This document shows, piece after piece, positions 28,033 to 37,181 of a DNA stretch of 64,000 nucleotides. The notes under the pieces were generated by a model. The model was not told the origin of the DNA, searched no databases, and saw only the letters and a program-made list of their open reading frames with translations. Source of the stretch: an uncultured Porphyromonadaceae bacterium (GTDB lineage Bacteria > Bacteroidota > Bacteroidia > Bacteroidales > Muribaculaceae); NCBI GenBank assembly GCA_900540205.1, contig UQER01000002.1, positions 94,367 to 158,366 on the forward strand, given 5' to 3'. The position numbers were made by a program, and so were the translations under genes. Within the stretch, counting starts at the first letter, position 1; every line of letters starts with the position of its first letter.

Positions 28033-28646
28033 TTGATTTTAAGGGTCAGAATACGTTTACCGTCAAGATCAATCTCTATGCGCGAATCAATAACGGCAGG
28101 AAAGGTAACCGGCAGCATACATGGCGAAATAATGTCGCCGGTTTTCAATGTGACATAATGGCTCACAAGAGACACTGCACCATCAATATGCATGTCGGCA
28201 ACAGGCAGTTCAACACTCACTTCATTGCCGGCAGCCCCGCACTGACGGCATTCTATCCGCAGCATATCATTACCGGATGGAATCTCAACCGGTTCAGAGG
28301 GAGCGAACGCTCCGTCGAATGAGGTCACAAGTGCCGCATTCACATAAGTGTCGGGGATGGGCGGTACAAGCCTCACGCCCAGGCCGAAACCTTCGGTGTA
28401 ACGGTGAGCGAAGCGCTCGGGAATGGATTTTCCGAGCCGTCCTATTGTAACAAACGGAACAATCTGCAAAAGCCAGTCGCGGGCGAAGTCCGGCACAAAC
28501 AGCGGCGTGGAGACCCTTACCAACGCAGAATCGGCAATAAGCGCCACAGGAATGCCTGCAGGCGAAGCCACCTCGTCCGATGCCAGCATCTCTGCCAGAG
28601 CTGTCCAGTCTGAATCCGGATAACGTTCAATCGATATCGTTTTCAT
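28029..28646 (-). CDS. FAH-like (fumarylacetoacetate hydrolase fold) protein, probably inactive
   Basis: A 205-residue protein that aligns by eye with the short Bacteroidetes FAH family: ADSALVRVSTPLFVPDF and GRLGKSIPERFAHRYTEGFG match that family's segment around its own lysine- and RFAHRY-containing core. The metal-binding Glu-x-Glu expected between those segments is replaced by WLLQIVPFVTI, and the GxDFTARDLQ-type stretch after RFAHRY reads GLGVRLVPPIPDTY, so the acidic ligands are missing. I infer a pseudoenzyme with a retained fold. It lies 23 bases after rex and overlaps the PorU-like gene by four bases, so all three are probably co-transcribed. Family membership is from memory of the sequence pattern and no search was made. 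Confidence 0.65.
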   Translation of the reverse strand: MKTISIERYPDSDWTALAEMLASDEVASPAGIPVALIADSALVRVSTPLFVPDFARDWLLQIVPFVTIGRLGKSIPERFAHRYTEGFGLGVRLVPPIPDTYVNAALVTSFDGAFAPSEPVEIPSGNDMLRIECRQCGAAGNEVSVELPVADMHIDGAVSLVSHYVTLKTGDIISPCMLPVTFPAVIDSRIEIDLDGKRILTLKIK

Positions 28647-28669
28647 TTCTACCTAAACCGGTTACGGAT

Positions 28670-29299
28670 TCAGCTCATACGGTTGTACATCACTGCAAGA
28701 TGCGCATAAATCGATGTATTGGAAATCACCACCCCTTCGGGTGCACAGATCCTGTAGGGCGTGAAGTTCCATATTGCTTTTATGTCGGCTCCGATCAGCC
28801 TGTCGGCCATCTGCTGTGCGAACTCTACAGGAACTGCCAGAATTCCGATTCCGGCTTTCAGACGGCGGCATTCATCCTCCAGAGTGTCGATATGAAACAC
28901 CGGGAGCCCGTGCTTCACCGACCCGACAAGATGAGGGTCAATGTCGAAACCAGCCACAATTTCCAGCCCGTAACGTGTCAGACCGGAATCCTGCATCAAA
29001 GCGCCTCCCAGACTGCCGACCCCTACCATGACGGCACGGTGACGCCTGCGAAAGCCTAAAAACTCCTCCAGTTTATGTTCAAGCAGCTTCACTTCATACC
29101 CGATGCGGGTCTTGCCTTTTATGTCGAGAAACGACAGGTCCTTGGCAATCTGCGAGGCATCAACTTTCAGTTCGCGTGATATCTGTGTGGACGACACATA
29201 TTCCACATTGCGCTCGCGCAACAGGCTCACGTACGACAGGTACCAGGGCAAACGGCGCAGGGCGGGTTCGGGAATCTGTTCTGTTTTATTTTCGGTCAT
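28670..29299 (-). CDS. rex: Redox-sensing transcriptional repressor Rex
   Basis: Cytoplasmic repressor that senses the NADH/NAD+ ratio and controls fermentation and respiration genes. The N-terminal winged helix shows EYVSSTQISRELKVDASQIAKDLSF, the DNA-recognition region. The Rossmann domain starts VMVGVGSLGGAL (GxGxxG), followed by IVAGFDIDPHLVG and the C-terminal domain-swapped helix with SIYAHLAVMYNRM. Length is 209 residues, as usual. It heads a minus-strand cluster with the FAH-like, PorU-like and argS genes. A -7 box lies at 29320-29327. No clear Rex operator could be pointed out by eye. Confidence 0.95.
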   Translation of the reverse strand: MTENKTEQIPEPALRRLPWYLSYVSLLRERNVEYVSSTQISRELKVDASQIAKDLSFLDIKGKTRIGYEVKLLEHKLEEFLGFRRRHRAVMVGVGSLGGALMQDSGLTRYGLEIVAGFDIDPHLVGSVKHGLPVFHIDTLEDECRRLKAGIGILAVPVEFAQQMADRLIGADIKAIWNFTPYRICAPEGVVISNTSIYAHLAVMYNRMS

Positions 29300-29319
29300 T
29301 GCAATTTGATGGAAACATA

Positions 29320-29327
29320 CAAAGTTA
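29320..29327 (-). promoter_or_regulatory. Bacteroidetes -7 box for rex cluster
   Basis: The minus strand reads TAACTTTG, an exact TAnnTTTG match, 20 bases upstream of the rex start. No good -33 element is seen at the usual distance. Confidence 0.55.
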
Positions 29328-29353
29328 CAAACTTCTGCAAAATTGCCGAAATT

Positions 29354-32300
29354 TCAATTCACACCTCTTACGGCAAGTTTGCGCGATGCGGTGGAAGTCT
29401 GCTCTCCGCTGTCGGCATCGGATACAGTAGCTCTGTAAATATATATTCCACGCGGCACCCGACGCCCACCCGAATCAAGAAGGTCCCATGTGATGGGCAT
29501 AGTGTTGAACATTTCGCTGCGTCCGCTTTCCGTGGCGCTCCACAAACGGCGCCCCATAAGGTCATAAACCTCAACGGTCACATCCAGCTGACGGTCAGGA
29601 CGGTCGTGGGTTACGTAGAAATTGGCCTGATCCTGCACCGGGTTAGTGTCGGTGTAGACATCGTAGATGGTAGGTGGCAGTCCGCGTGTCACGAAGAATT
29701 CAACAGTGGCCTCCGCCGAATTGGGCCCGACATCCCACACCCTCAATGTCAGTGTGTGGTAGCCATCTTTCAGGTTCGACAGCGGGTAATAGATGTTGCC
29801 ACCCGGGGTGCCATCGGTCAACGGGGTGAAATATTCCGCCACATCACCAAATGTCTGGTCGCCGTTGTCGAGCGAAAGCGACATTACATGGCCGACGCCC
29901 GAGTTGCTGAGGTTTATGGCACGGTTATCTGTGACACGGGCTATAAGCATAGGATTCGGATTAACCTGCGCGCCGTTTTCGAATGTGGGGTGATTGAGAT
30001 AGATGCTCTCTATTACCGGCGGCTCGTTGTCGGGGACAGCCTCCGGATCTTCACCGTAGACATACAGTTTGCGACACACACTGGCCGCCTCGACCGGATT
30101 TTCACGGCTGTTGGAGCATGCATAGAGATTGAATGCCGCAGGACGATAGTTGTTGGCCACTTCGGCCGGCATAATCAGGTTAAGCGTGAACTCTCCTCCG
30201 GACACCACCGCATTTCCGGCAAACAGACGTCCGCCCTGACGGTCAAATGTAAATGGCGAGCCATCCTTGCCGTTGCCACGGGTGGTGACACTCTCCTCGG
30301 CATCATAGAGAGTTACATAAAGCATCCCGTTAAAATCGGTAATTGTCTGTCCGTCCGAGGCGGAAACCACTCGTCCTTTCACTTTGGTTTCCTGACGGGC
30401 CATGAGTGTGGGAGGCTCGTCGTCGGAATCGAACGCCGACACAGGAATGCCGGCAATCTCGTCAAGAATCACGCGGTTCGACGGAGTGGCTATACGCACT
30501 GCAGGGTCACCCAACAGCACGTAACGCAGTTTGTTCTCATCCGCGACAAGTTCTCCGCGTTCATTGCGGTAATCGTTCTTTGCGCGTCGGTAGCCCTCGC
30601 CGATGGTCACGATATTTCCGTTGTCATCACGGTCGAAAAAGCACCGGCCGAAAGCTGCCGAAAGCTGGCCGTTCATCGATATGTAGACGGGGCGGATGGC
30701 ACTGATGGCCGCAATCACACCTCCATTGGGATTGTTGAAAAGGACTTCCGCACCTGAACGTGAAGGGTCATCCCATTTCACGAAGTCGCAGGTGGCGGCA
30801 TAGAGGACCGGCCAATGGCGAAGGTCGAGCGAGTTGAGGTCGGTGAACGTAACAATTTTCTCACCGGTCAGCCCTGTGGGCGAACCATGCCCCTGGAATG
30901 CCCACAGCGACACGCCCTCGTCAAGAATTCTGTATAATCGGGTTCTCGCCTCCGGATACTCGTTGTTTATAAGCTCGAATTCATCGGAATAGATTTTGCG
31001 GATGAACAGGTCATCGCCCGAAGCGCTCTTGCTCATGAAACGGGCCATTATGTCGGCATCATCCATATGGTCGGCATGGTCCTGGTCGTCGGCAAAAACA
31101 AGCACATTGTTTTTCCAGTCGTCGGCCGGCATGCGGGTGTTGTAATAATTTATCTTGTCAACAGCTGCCTTGGCTTCCTTTTCCGACACTACCGGAATGC
31201 GGCCCACGGCAATGCAGAGGCGGTCGCGCCCCAGATTCACGCCTGAGCCGTCCTGCAGGAAAGCGAACATGTCGTCGGTGGTATAGGAATCGTTCTCACT
31301 CATACCCGAATCGGTGAACCATCCCGGAAGCATGGGGTAGCCGAGTGCCTTGACATTTGGTGTGATCAATCGTGGGTCAAAAGTCAGACGGCCGAAGAAA
31401 AGGGCATAGCGGAGTTTGCTGTCGGCCTTGCCACCGGCAGCTCCGAGACCGCGGTCATAGAACATCTTGAGAACCTTACGGAACGCCTGGGCATCCGGAC
31501 TGCCGGAGGAGAATTCATTGTACACCTGCTTATCGGTCAGCACCATCACTTCAAGCGGTTCGACGGGGTCATTCCTATGCAACTGCGCCAGTCGCTCGGC
31601 CTGATTGCGCCACTGCGTTGGGGTGAAGATCACCATGTCGGGAGTGGATTTGGCATGGATGTTCTGGTTTGACACATTCTCCACAAACGCAGGTGCAGGA
31701 TAATTTCCACCCGGTTCCCAGGCAGCATAATCACGCACACCGGCGCCGAAAGATGAGTTCCAAGCCACCTTTCCGTCGGCAACGGATACATTCAGCCGTG
31801 TGGCTTCGAGAGGCGAGGTGACGTCCCACACTCGGGTATCGGTTCCGGCCCCTCCCAGCACTACCTGACTGCGGTCAATTGAAAAAGACAGATTCCTGTC
31901 GGACGGCATCACAAGATGGCGCGGATAGGAGATGGCTATGTAATCGAGGTTGGCACGCATGAGGGTACCGGCATATGTCAGTTTCACGCCGATATTCAGT
32001 TTTGATCCGCTGAAAGTGAAGCTTTTGCGTATGTTGTGCAGTCGGCCCTTGTTATATCCGCCGGTAATGGGGTCGAAACTGTCGGACGCCACCGTGGGGA
32101 GCTGAGTGCCATTCACTGTAAACGATAATGTGCCCTTGCCACCCTGAGTGTGACCGGCAAAGCTCACCTCCATTTTGCATTCCTGATTGTCGGCAGGATT
32201 TTCAAGCTGGAAATCGAATGTCTGCGACGGGGTATAGCGGAAATCCTCTCCTACAAGCAGGAAACCTACATTGCCCGGAGAATTCAAATCATTCTCATGA

Positions 32301-32830
32301 ACCAGGTTGCAGAGGAACACTGAAGCCTCAAGTCCGCTTGGATTGGCGGGAGAGCCGGACTCAGAGGGGATAAACCGCTCATCATCACCATTGTCCGACA
32401 GATAATAAAATCCATAGTCAGTGAACGGGTTGTGGGCTGTGGTGAAGCCGCCTATTGCATTCTTGGTCCATGTGCGGGTACCTACGGCGTAGAAAAACAC
32501 TCCGCGGCCACCTACATATTCCGACGGAGTCTGCGGCATATCATCGATGTAATCGGTGTCCAGACGGTCGGGCAGCCGCTTGCCTCCGTAACCATAGACC
32601 TTTGTACGCGACGGCTCCAGCCCCCAGGAGCGCAACTGGGTTTCGGAAATAAGATGCATTCCGGTGCCTGTAACCCTCACTTTCACCCAGTTACCCGAAG
32701 CGAGACGCGAGGAGGCTGCATAAGTGGAAACATCGAGAGCGTGAGCCGGAACGGCCACGGAAAATATAGCCACAGCGATTGCCGTGACTGCCAGATAATT
32801 GCGGAATATAGTGTGGTAAAACTGTTTCAT
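29354..32830 (-). CDS. porU: Type IX secretion sortase PorU
   Basis: Surface C25-family cysteine peptidase that removes the C-terminal sorting tail of T9SS cargo and couples it to anionic LPS. A signal peptide ends near AVPAHA. The N-terminal domain begins ASGNWVKVRVTGTGMHLIS. The catalytic pair is His648 in WAFQGHGSPTG and Cys681 in VLYAATCDFVKW, the normal gingipain-like context. Ig-like repeats follow, then its own C-terminal domain (VEVYDLMGRRLWS, PRGIYIYRATVSD). At 1158 residues the length fits PorU. A diverged second copy lies downstream beyond rex. Partner genes porZ and porV are at 51960 and 55051. Promoter box at 32847. Confidence 0.9.
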   Translation of the reverse strand: MKQFYHTIFRNYLAVTAIAVAIFSVAVPAHALDVSTYAASSRLASGNWVKVRVTGTGMHLISETQLRSWGLEPSRTKVYGYGGKRLPDRLDTDYIDDMPQTPSEYVGGRGVFFYAVGTRTWTKNAIGGFTTAHNPFTDYGFYYLSDNGDDERFIPSESGSPANPSGLEASVFLCNLVHENDLNSPGNVGFLLVGEDFRYTPSQTFDFQLENPADNQECKMEVSFAGHTQGGKGTLSFTVNGTQLPTVASDSFDPITGGYNKGRLHNIRKSFTFSGSKLNIGVKLTYAGTLMRANLDYIAISYPRHLVMPSDRNLSFSIDRSQVVLGGAGTDTRVWDVTSPLEATRLNVSVADGKVAWNSSFGAGVRDYAAWEPGGNYPAPAFVENVSNQNIHAKSTPDMVIFTPTQWRNQAERLAQLHRNDPVEPLEVMVLTDKQVYNEFSSGSPDAQAFRKVLKMFYDRGLGAAGGKADSKLRYALFFGRLTFDPRLITPNVKALGYPMLPGWFTDSGMSENDSYTTDDMFAFLQDGSGVNLGRDRLCIAVGRIPVVSEKEAKAAVDKINYYNTRMPADDWKNNVLVFADDQDHADHMDDADIMARFMSKSASGDDLFIRKIYSDEFELINNEYPEARTRLYRILDEGVSLWAFQGHGSPTGLTGEKIVTFTDLNSLDLRHWPVLYAATCDFVKWDDPSRSGAEVLFNNPNGGVIAAISAIRPVYISMNGQLSAAFGRCFFDRDDNGNIVTIGEGYRRAKNDYRNERGELVADENKLRYVLLGDPAVRIATPSNRVILDEIAGIPVSAFDSDDEPPTLMARQETKVKGRVVSASDGQTITDFNGMLYVTLYDAEESVTTRGNGKDGSPFTFDRQGGRLFAGNAVVSGGEFTLNLIMPAEVANNYRPAAFNLYACSNSRENPVEAASVCRKLYVYGEDPEAVPDNEPPVIESIYLNHPTFENGAQVNPNPMLIARVTDNRAINLSNSGVGHVMSLSLDNGDQTFGDVAEYFTPLTDGTPGGNIYYPLSNLKDGYHTLTLRVWDVGPNSAEATVEFFVTRGLPPTIYDVYTDTNPVQDQANFYVTHDRPDRQLDVTVEVYDLMGRRLWSATESGRSEMFNTMPITWDLLDSGGRRVPRGIYIYRATVSDADSGEQTSTASRKLAVRGVN

Positions 32831-32846
32831 GCGGACAATAATATCA

Positions 32847-32854
32847 CAAATATA
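32847..32854 (-). promoter_or_regulatory. -7 box for porU
   Basis: The minus strand reads TATATTTG, an exact TAnnTTTG match, 16 bases upstream of the porU start. The leader is correspondingly short. Confidence 0.5.
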
Positions 32855-32931
32855 ACGCTTTTTCTTATTAATTATTGTGATTCAACGCCTCACGCCACAA
32901 CCAAGTCTTCCACCGGCTTGTCCGCACACGG

Positions 32932-33868
32932 CTAAATATGCAATGTGTCGGCCAGAATCTTCGTGAATTTTTCCGCACCTCTGTGGCACAGATGGTTCCC
33001 GTCGTAATAATCGCCGATGCCAAACCGGGCGTCGGTGGAGAAGTCAAGCATCCTTACCTCCGGGAAACGGCTGTGAAACTCCCTCATGACACTATCGGCC
33101 ACATGAGCATATTTTCGTGGATAAGCCGCGTTGTAAGTTTTGTATTTCGGTGTTTTGAGCAGTATAAGCTCCACATTCCGTTCGCGGCACCACAGTGCCA
33201 CGCTGTCAAAATACAAGATGTTCCTATTTATTTGAGTTAATGGGCCAGAAGCATGCGCCAAAGCCATCCCAGCTCCCGAAGAGGCCACGTATGAACTATC
33301 ACCTGGAATAGACATTCTTGTACCAAATCCCAATGAATCGGTATATGAAATTGCCGAAAAGTTTCCTTGAAGGATTTTTCGTAAACGATATTTGAATAGT
33401 GAGGTATTCGTTATTTCAAAATAAAATCTTGGAGATGTGTAACCTGGCAGATTCATATACATGCAATATCCGGTAAGATAGAACCACTCTTTCCCATCCT
33501 GCAACTCTGGATCAAACAAAGCTCCACCTCCAATATTCACTATTATTTTTTTTTAATATTCCATTATTCAATTCTTTCTCATAATGCTTCAGCAATTCAT
33601 AATTAATTCTTGCACTTTGGGCATTATTTGCCAGATTATAGGTTTTATCTTTGAATCTCGCCGGATTAATGCCATAGAAAATATGCGAACTTCCCAACAG
33701 CAGGATTTCCACATCCTTGCCATGGTTCACCATGTAATGATGCTTGATGGAATAGGGGTTAGGAGCTTTGCGTATGAGAATTTCGCCCACCGCCATGCAT
33801 GCCACTGCAAACAGAGCCACGATGAGCGATTTCTTTATTACCGGCATGAAACCATCGGGTGTTTTCAT
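32932..33868 (-). pseudogene. SGNH-like acetyltransferase partner of MBOAT, frameshifted in an A9 tract
   Basis: Two adjacent reading frames make one protein of about 311 residues when one A is removed from the A9 run at 33546-33554. The upstream part starts at 33868 with a membrane anchor (SLIVALFAVACMAVGEILI) and has EILLLGSSHIFYGINP, a GDS/GSSH-type nucleophile block. The downstream part continues with IVNIGGGALFDPE and ends with YYDGNHLCHRGAEKFT, the Asp-x-x-His block. This pattern fits the periplasmic SGNH partner of MBOAT O-acetyltransferases. It starts 2 bases after the MBOAT stop. The break could be real, phase-variable, rescued by slippage on the A-run, or a sequencing error. Confidence 0.7.
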
Positions 33869-33870
33869 AG

Positions 33871-35321
33871 TCAGAACTGGAAATAAATGAATGTCTGGCC
33901 GCCACCGGCTGCAAGAAGAATGAACACAAACAGAACGCTGTAGAGCGCCAGACGCACCCACTCGTTTGAAAACAGCACCTGATTGCCGCTGAAATGGAAC
34001 GGATGGGGATGCCTGCGGTTAAACCACTCTACAAGGATGAACACCAGGATATATAGCCCTACGGTCCTTCCACCGGTGGGAATATAGGGTGGCTGGAAAC
34101 ATGTGAACATGCGGCGGATATAGGCAAAAGCATCAGGCAGGGAGTTAGCCCGGTAGAACACGCGGCTCAAGGCCACCAGGAAGAAAGTGCTCCATATGGC
34201 CCACTGCAGTTTCACATTCGCTACGAAGCCCTTGGCTTCGGGATGCGGTGATTCGTTTTTGTCTCGCTTTTTACCCTTTATGATACGCGGTACGAACAGA
34301 CAGGCATGAAACATTCCCCAGCTCACGAACGTAAGACTCGCACCATGCCACAGGCCGCTGAGCAGAAACACCGTGAACGTGTTGCGCAGACGTTTCCATT
34401 TCGAACAGCGGCTACCGCCGAGCGGGAAATATACATAGTCGCGAAACAGAGATTAAGCGTTATGTGCCAGCGGCGCCAGAACTCCGGGATGTTCCGCGAG
34501 AAATACGGGTAATTGAAATTCCTGGTCAGTTCGAACCCGAGGAGCTTGCCACACCCCAATGCTATATCGCTGTAACCCGAGAAGTCTCCGTAAATCTGGA
34601 AGGTGAACAGCACCATGGCATAGATAAGGTCGGTGGAATTGTAACCGGTGTAGTTGTCAAATACGGCAGTGACAAACGGAGCGCAGTTGTCGGCAATCAC
34701 AAGCTTCTTGAACAGACCCCAGAGAATTGTTTTCAAACCCTCCACCACCTGCGGACGGCTGAACACGCGCGGCAGCTCGAACTGCCGCAGCAGCGACGAG
34801 GCACGTTCGATCGGCCCGGCCACAAGTTGCGGGAAGAAACTCATGAACGAGGCGAAGGTGATGATGTTGCGGCATGCCGGAATCTGACCGCGGTACACAT
34901 CCACACAATATGCGATGGCCTGAAATGTATAGAAACTGATACCCACCGGAAGCACAAGCCCCAGCGTGACCCAGTCGAGCTGAATGCCGAACACCCTGAA
35001 AAGGGCCGAGAGCTGTTCGCCGAAAAAGTCGTAATACTTGAACGTAAACAGGATGCCAAGATTTACCACTATGTTTGACCACAACGCCCATCGCTGGCGT
35101 CGGCGGGAGCATTTCCAACGCTCCACACACAGTGCCGACAGCCAGCTGCACAATGTTGTGAATATGATCAGAAGCGTAAACTTGCTGCTCCAGCAGGCGT
35201 AAAAGAAATAACTGGCAACGAGCAGAAAGATGTTCTGTGAGCGCACACGCTTGAACACCAACCAGTAAAGAAGGAACACGGTCGGCATGAACAGGCAGAA
35301 TGACAATGAATTGAAAAGCAT
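33871..35321 (-). pseudogene. MBOAT O-acetyltransferase (AlgI/DltB-like), frameshifted
   Basis: Inner-membrane protein that passes acetyl groups from the cytoplasm to exported polysaccharide. The first frame has the normal MBOAT start (NSLSFCLFMPTVFLLYWLVF), VGISFYTFQAIAYCVDVYRG, SFFPQLVAGPIERASSLL and IPEFWRRWHITLNL. It then leaves frame near 34447, where the expected codons L-W-F-R-D read CTCTGTTTCGCGAC, one G short in the Trp codon. The other frame continues exactly as an MBOAT should (RDYVYFPLGGSRCSKWK, then FLLSGLWHGAS with the catalytic His). Repaired, it would be about 483 residues, the normal family length. The break is not in a homopolymer. The partner gene downstream is also frameshifted. 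Confidence 0.85.
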
Positions 35322-35365
35322 GTGGCGCTATGGAGAAAGGACCAGCCTATTTAATATTAATTCCG

Positions 35366-35373
35366 CAAAGTTA
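35366..35373 (-). promoter_or_regulatory. -7 box for the MBOAT unit
   Basis: The minus strand reads TAACTTTG, matching TAnnTTTG, 45 bases upstream of the MBOAT start. It lies in the AT-rich divergent gap 35322-35618, which otherwise shows only the opposite promoter box at 35544. Confidence 0.5.
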
Positions 35374-35543
35374 TAAATTATCAGTTTTATTTGAAAAATT
35401 TCATAATGAGTGCACCCGGCTTAAAGGCATGTGGCAGCCCGCAATATGCCATTGGTCAAGCCTGCAGTAATGGTTTACAGGGGATACAGCGGCACTTTAA
35501 GTTTTTTTGATAAATTAATTAACATCGTTGAAAGGTTTTTGGC

Positions 35544-35551
35544 TAACTTTG
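35544..35551 (+). promoter_or_regulatory. -7 box for the FKBP cluster
   Basis: TAACTTTG, an exact TAnnTTTG match, 68 bases upstream of the first FKBP start at 35619. No -33 element at the usual 19-base spacing. Confidence 0.5.
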
Positions 35552-35618
35552 TCGGTTGATTAGGCGTTTACCCTCAGAAAGGCATTCTACGCCAAAAACT
35601 TCAACAACAAAAACTAAA

Positions 35619-36257
35619 ATGGAAAACAACGAAAACAAGACACTCGACCGCATAAGCTACGCTCTTGGCCTGAGCATGGGCAACAATTTCCGCGCTTCGG
35701 GCATCAGCGAACTGAATGTGCAGGATTTTGCCGACGGGGTTGCAGCTGTGTTCTACGGTGCCTCTCCTAAGATGACTTATGACGAGGCTAAAGCCGAGAT
35801 ACAGAACTTCTTCGCCGAACTCGAGAAGAAACAGCGCGCTGCCGCCGAAGAGGCCGGGAAACAGAACAAGGAGGCCGGGGAGGCTTTCCTTGCAGAAAAC
35901 GGCAAACGTGTGGAGGTGAAAACCACCCCGAGCGGCCTTCAGTACGAAGTGCTGACAGAAGGCGACGGCCCGATGCCCGAGGCAACCGATCAGGTTGAAG
36001 TGCACTACACCGGCAAACTGATCGACGGCACAGTATTTGATTCATCGGTTGACCGTGGAGTTCCGGCTACATTCGGAGTGACACAGGTGATTCCCGGATG
36101 GGTTGAGGCTCTTCAACTGATGAAAGCAGGCTCGAAATGGCGTCTGTTCATCCCGTCGAATCTGGCTTACGGCCCCAACGGCGCCCCCGGCAGCCCGATC
36201 GGCCCGAACTCAACCCTCATTTTCGACGTCGAGCTTCTCAAAGTTATCGGCAAATGA
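35619..36257 (+). CDS. FKBP-type peptidyl-prolyl isomerase, no signal peptide
   Basis: Prolyl isomerase and folding helper. I start it at 35619 (MENNENKTLDRISYALGLSM) because the frame upstream has only a weak TTG and lies in the promoter region. An N-terminal helical dimerisation segment of FkpA/Mip type (residues 5-95) precedes the FKBP domain (VEVHYTGKLIDGTVFDSS, VIPGWVEALQLMKAGSKWR, LFIPSNLAYG). The 212-residue protein has no visible export signal, so it is predicted cytoplasmic, unlike the next two. Its stop overlaps the next start by four bases (ATGA). Confidence 0.92.
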   Translation: MENNENKTLDRISYALGLSMGNNFRASGISELNVQDFADGVAAVFYGASPKMTYDEAKAEIQNFFAELEKKQRAAAEEAGKQNKEAGEAFLAENGKRVEVKTTPSGLQYEVLTEGDGPMPEATDQVEVHYTGKLIDGTVFDSSVDRGVPATFGVTQVIPGWVEALQLMKAGSKWRLFIPSNLAYGPNGAPGSPIGPNSTLIFDVELLKVIGK

Positions 36258-37117
36258 GATTTAACGCATTGATGCTACGTGTACTGGCAGCCGCTGCACT
36301 GACAACGGTTGCCTTGTGCGCGTATGCCTCTCCCGATAACTCAACCGTCGTTCGTGCCGAAGCTGAAATATCGCAGGCGGAGGCAGATTCGTGTGCCGCG
36401 GCGTTCGCCACGGTGATGGCACGCTACCTCAAACCGGAGATAGCCAAGCAGTTCAATCCCGACGATTCGATATCGGATTTTGTAAAAGGCGTGGCCCACG
36501 CTTTTGAGACCAAGAACTCCCGGACACCCTATTTTCTGGGCGTACGCAGCGGGCTGGCTATGATCGACCGTCTGGAGCAGATGCAACAGATGGGATTCCC
36601 CATATCGGTGGAGGCTTTTATCGCCCAGCTCACCCCGGCCCTGGAATCAAAGGCGATGGGATTCGATGAAAAATCGGCCGACGCATATCTGCGCGACTTT
36701 ATGATACGGATGTATCCCGAACCGGAGATGCCGCATCTCACGCCTGAATCACAACAGGCATATCTTGACGAGCAGAAAGCGCGTGAAGGTGTAACAGAGA
36801 CGCCAACCGGATTGCTTTTCGAAGTAATCACCGAAGGTGAGGGCGCCTCGCCCACCGAATCAGACCAGGTGAGGGTTACATATACGGGACGGCTTTCGGA
36901 CGGTACAGTGTTCGATTCAACGGAAAAACCGGTACAATTCCCTGTAGGAAATCTGGTGGCCGGTTTTTCGGAAGGATTGAAGATGATGAAACCCGGGGGT
37001 GACTACCGCATCATTATCCCCCCGCAGCTTGGTTACGGGGAGAAAGGTGCTGCCGGCGTGATTCCACCCGGTGCCGTTCTGGACTTCACCATACATCTCA
37101 ACGACATCGTGAAGTGA
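36254..37117 (+). CDS. FKBP-type peptidyl-prolyl isomerase, periplasmic
   Basis: Second prolyl isomerase of the cluster. The start at 36254 overlaps the stop of the first gene, and the protein begins with a Sec signal (LMLRVLAAAALTTVALCAYA) without a lipobox in the right place, so it should be free in the periplasm. The helical N-terminal domain (residues 30-170) is followed by an FKBP domain (VRVTYTGRLSDGTVFDST, LVAGFSEGLKMMKPGGDYR, IIPPQLGYGEKG). Length is 287 residues. Coupled translation with its neighbour suggests a balanced supply of folding helpers across compartments. Confidence 0.9.
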   Translation: MRFNALMLRVLAAAALTTVALCAYASPDNSTVVRAEAEISQAEADSCAAAFATVMARYLKPEIAKQFNPDDSISDFVKGVAHAFETKNSRTPYFLGVRSGLAMIDRLEQMQQMGFPISVEAFIAQLTPALESKAMGFDEKSADAYLRDFMIRMYPEPEMPHLTPESQQAYLDEQKAREGVTETPTGLLFEVITEGEGASPTESDQVRVTYTGRLSDGTVFDSTEKPVQFPVGNLVAGFSEGLKMMKPGGDYRIIIPPQLGYGEKGAAGVIPPGAVLDFTIHLNDIVK

Positions 37118-37181
37118 CCCTCAGGGGGTAACTCCGGCATATTACTGAAACACAACAAAAAATTTTTAATAATAATTTTTC

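Noticed and set aside
29306..30757. 483-residue open frame on the plus strand
   Set aside because: It lies opposite the 3' end of porU, has no recognisable domain, and is explained as an antisense shadow of a long coding region.
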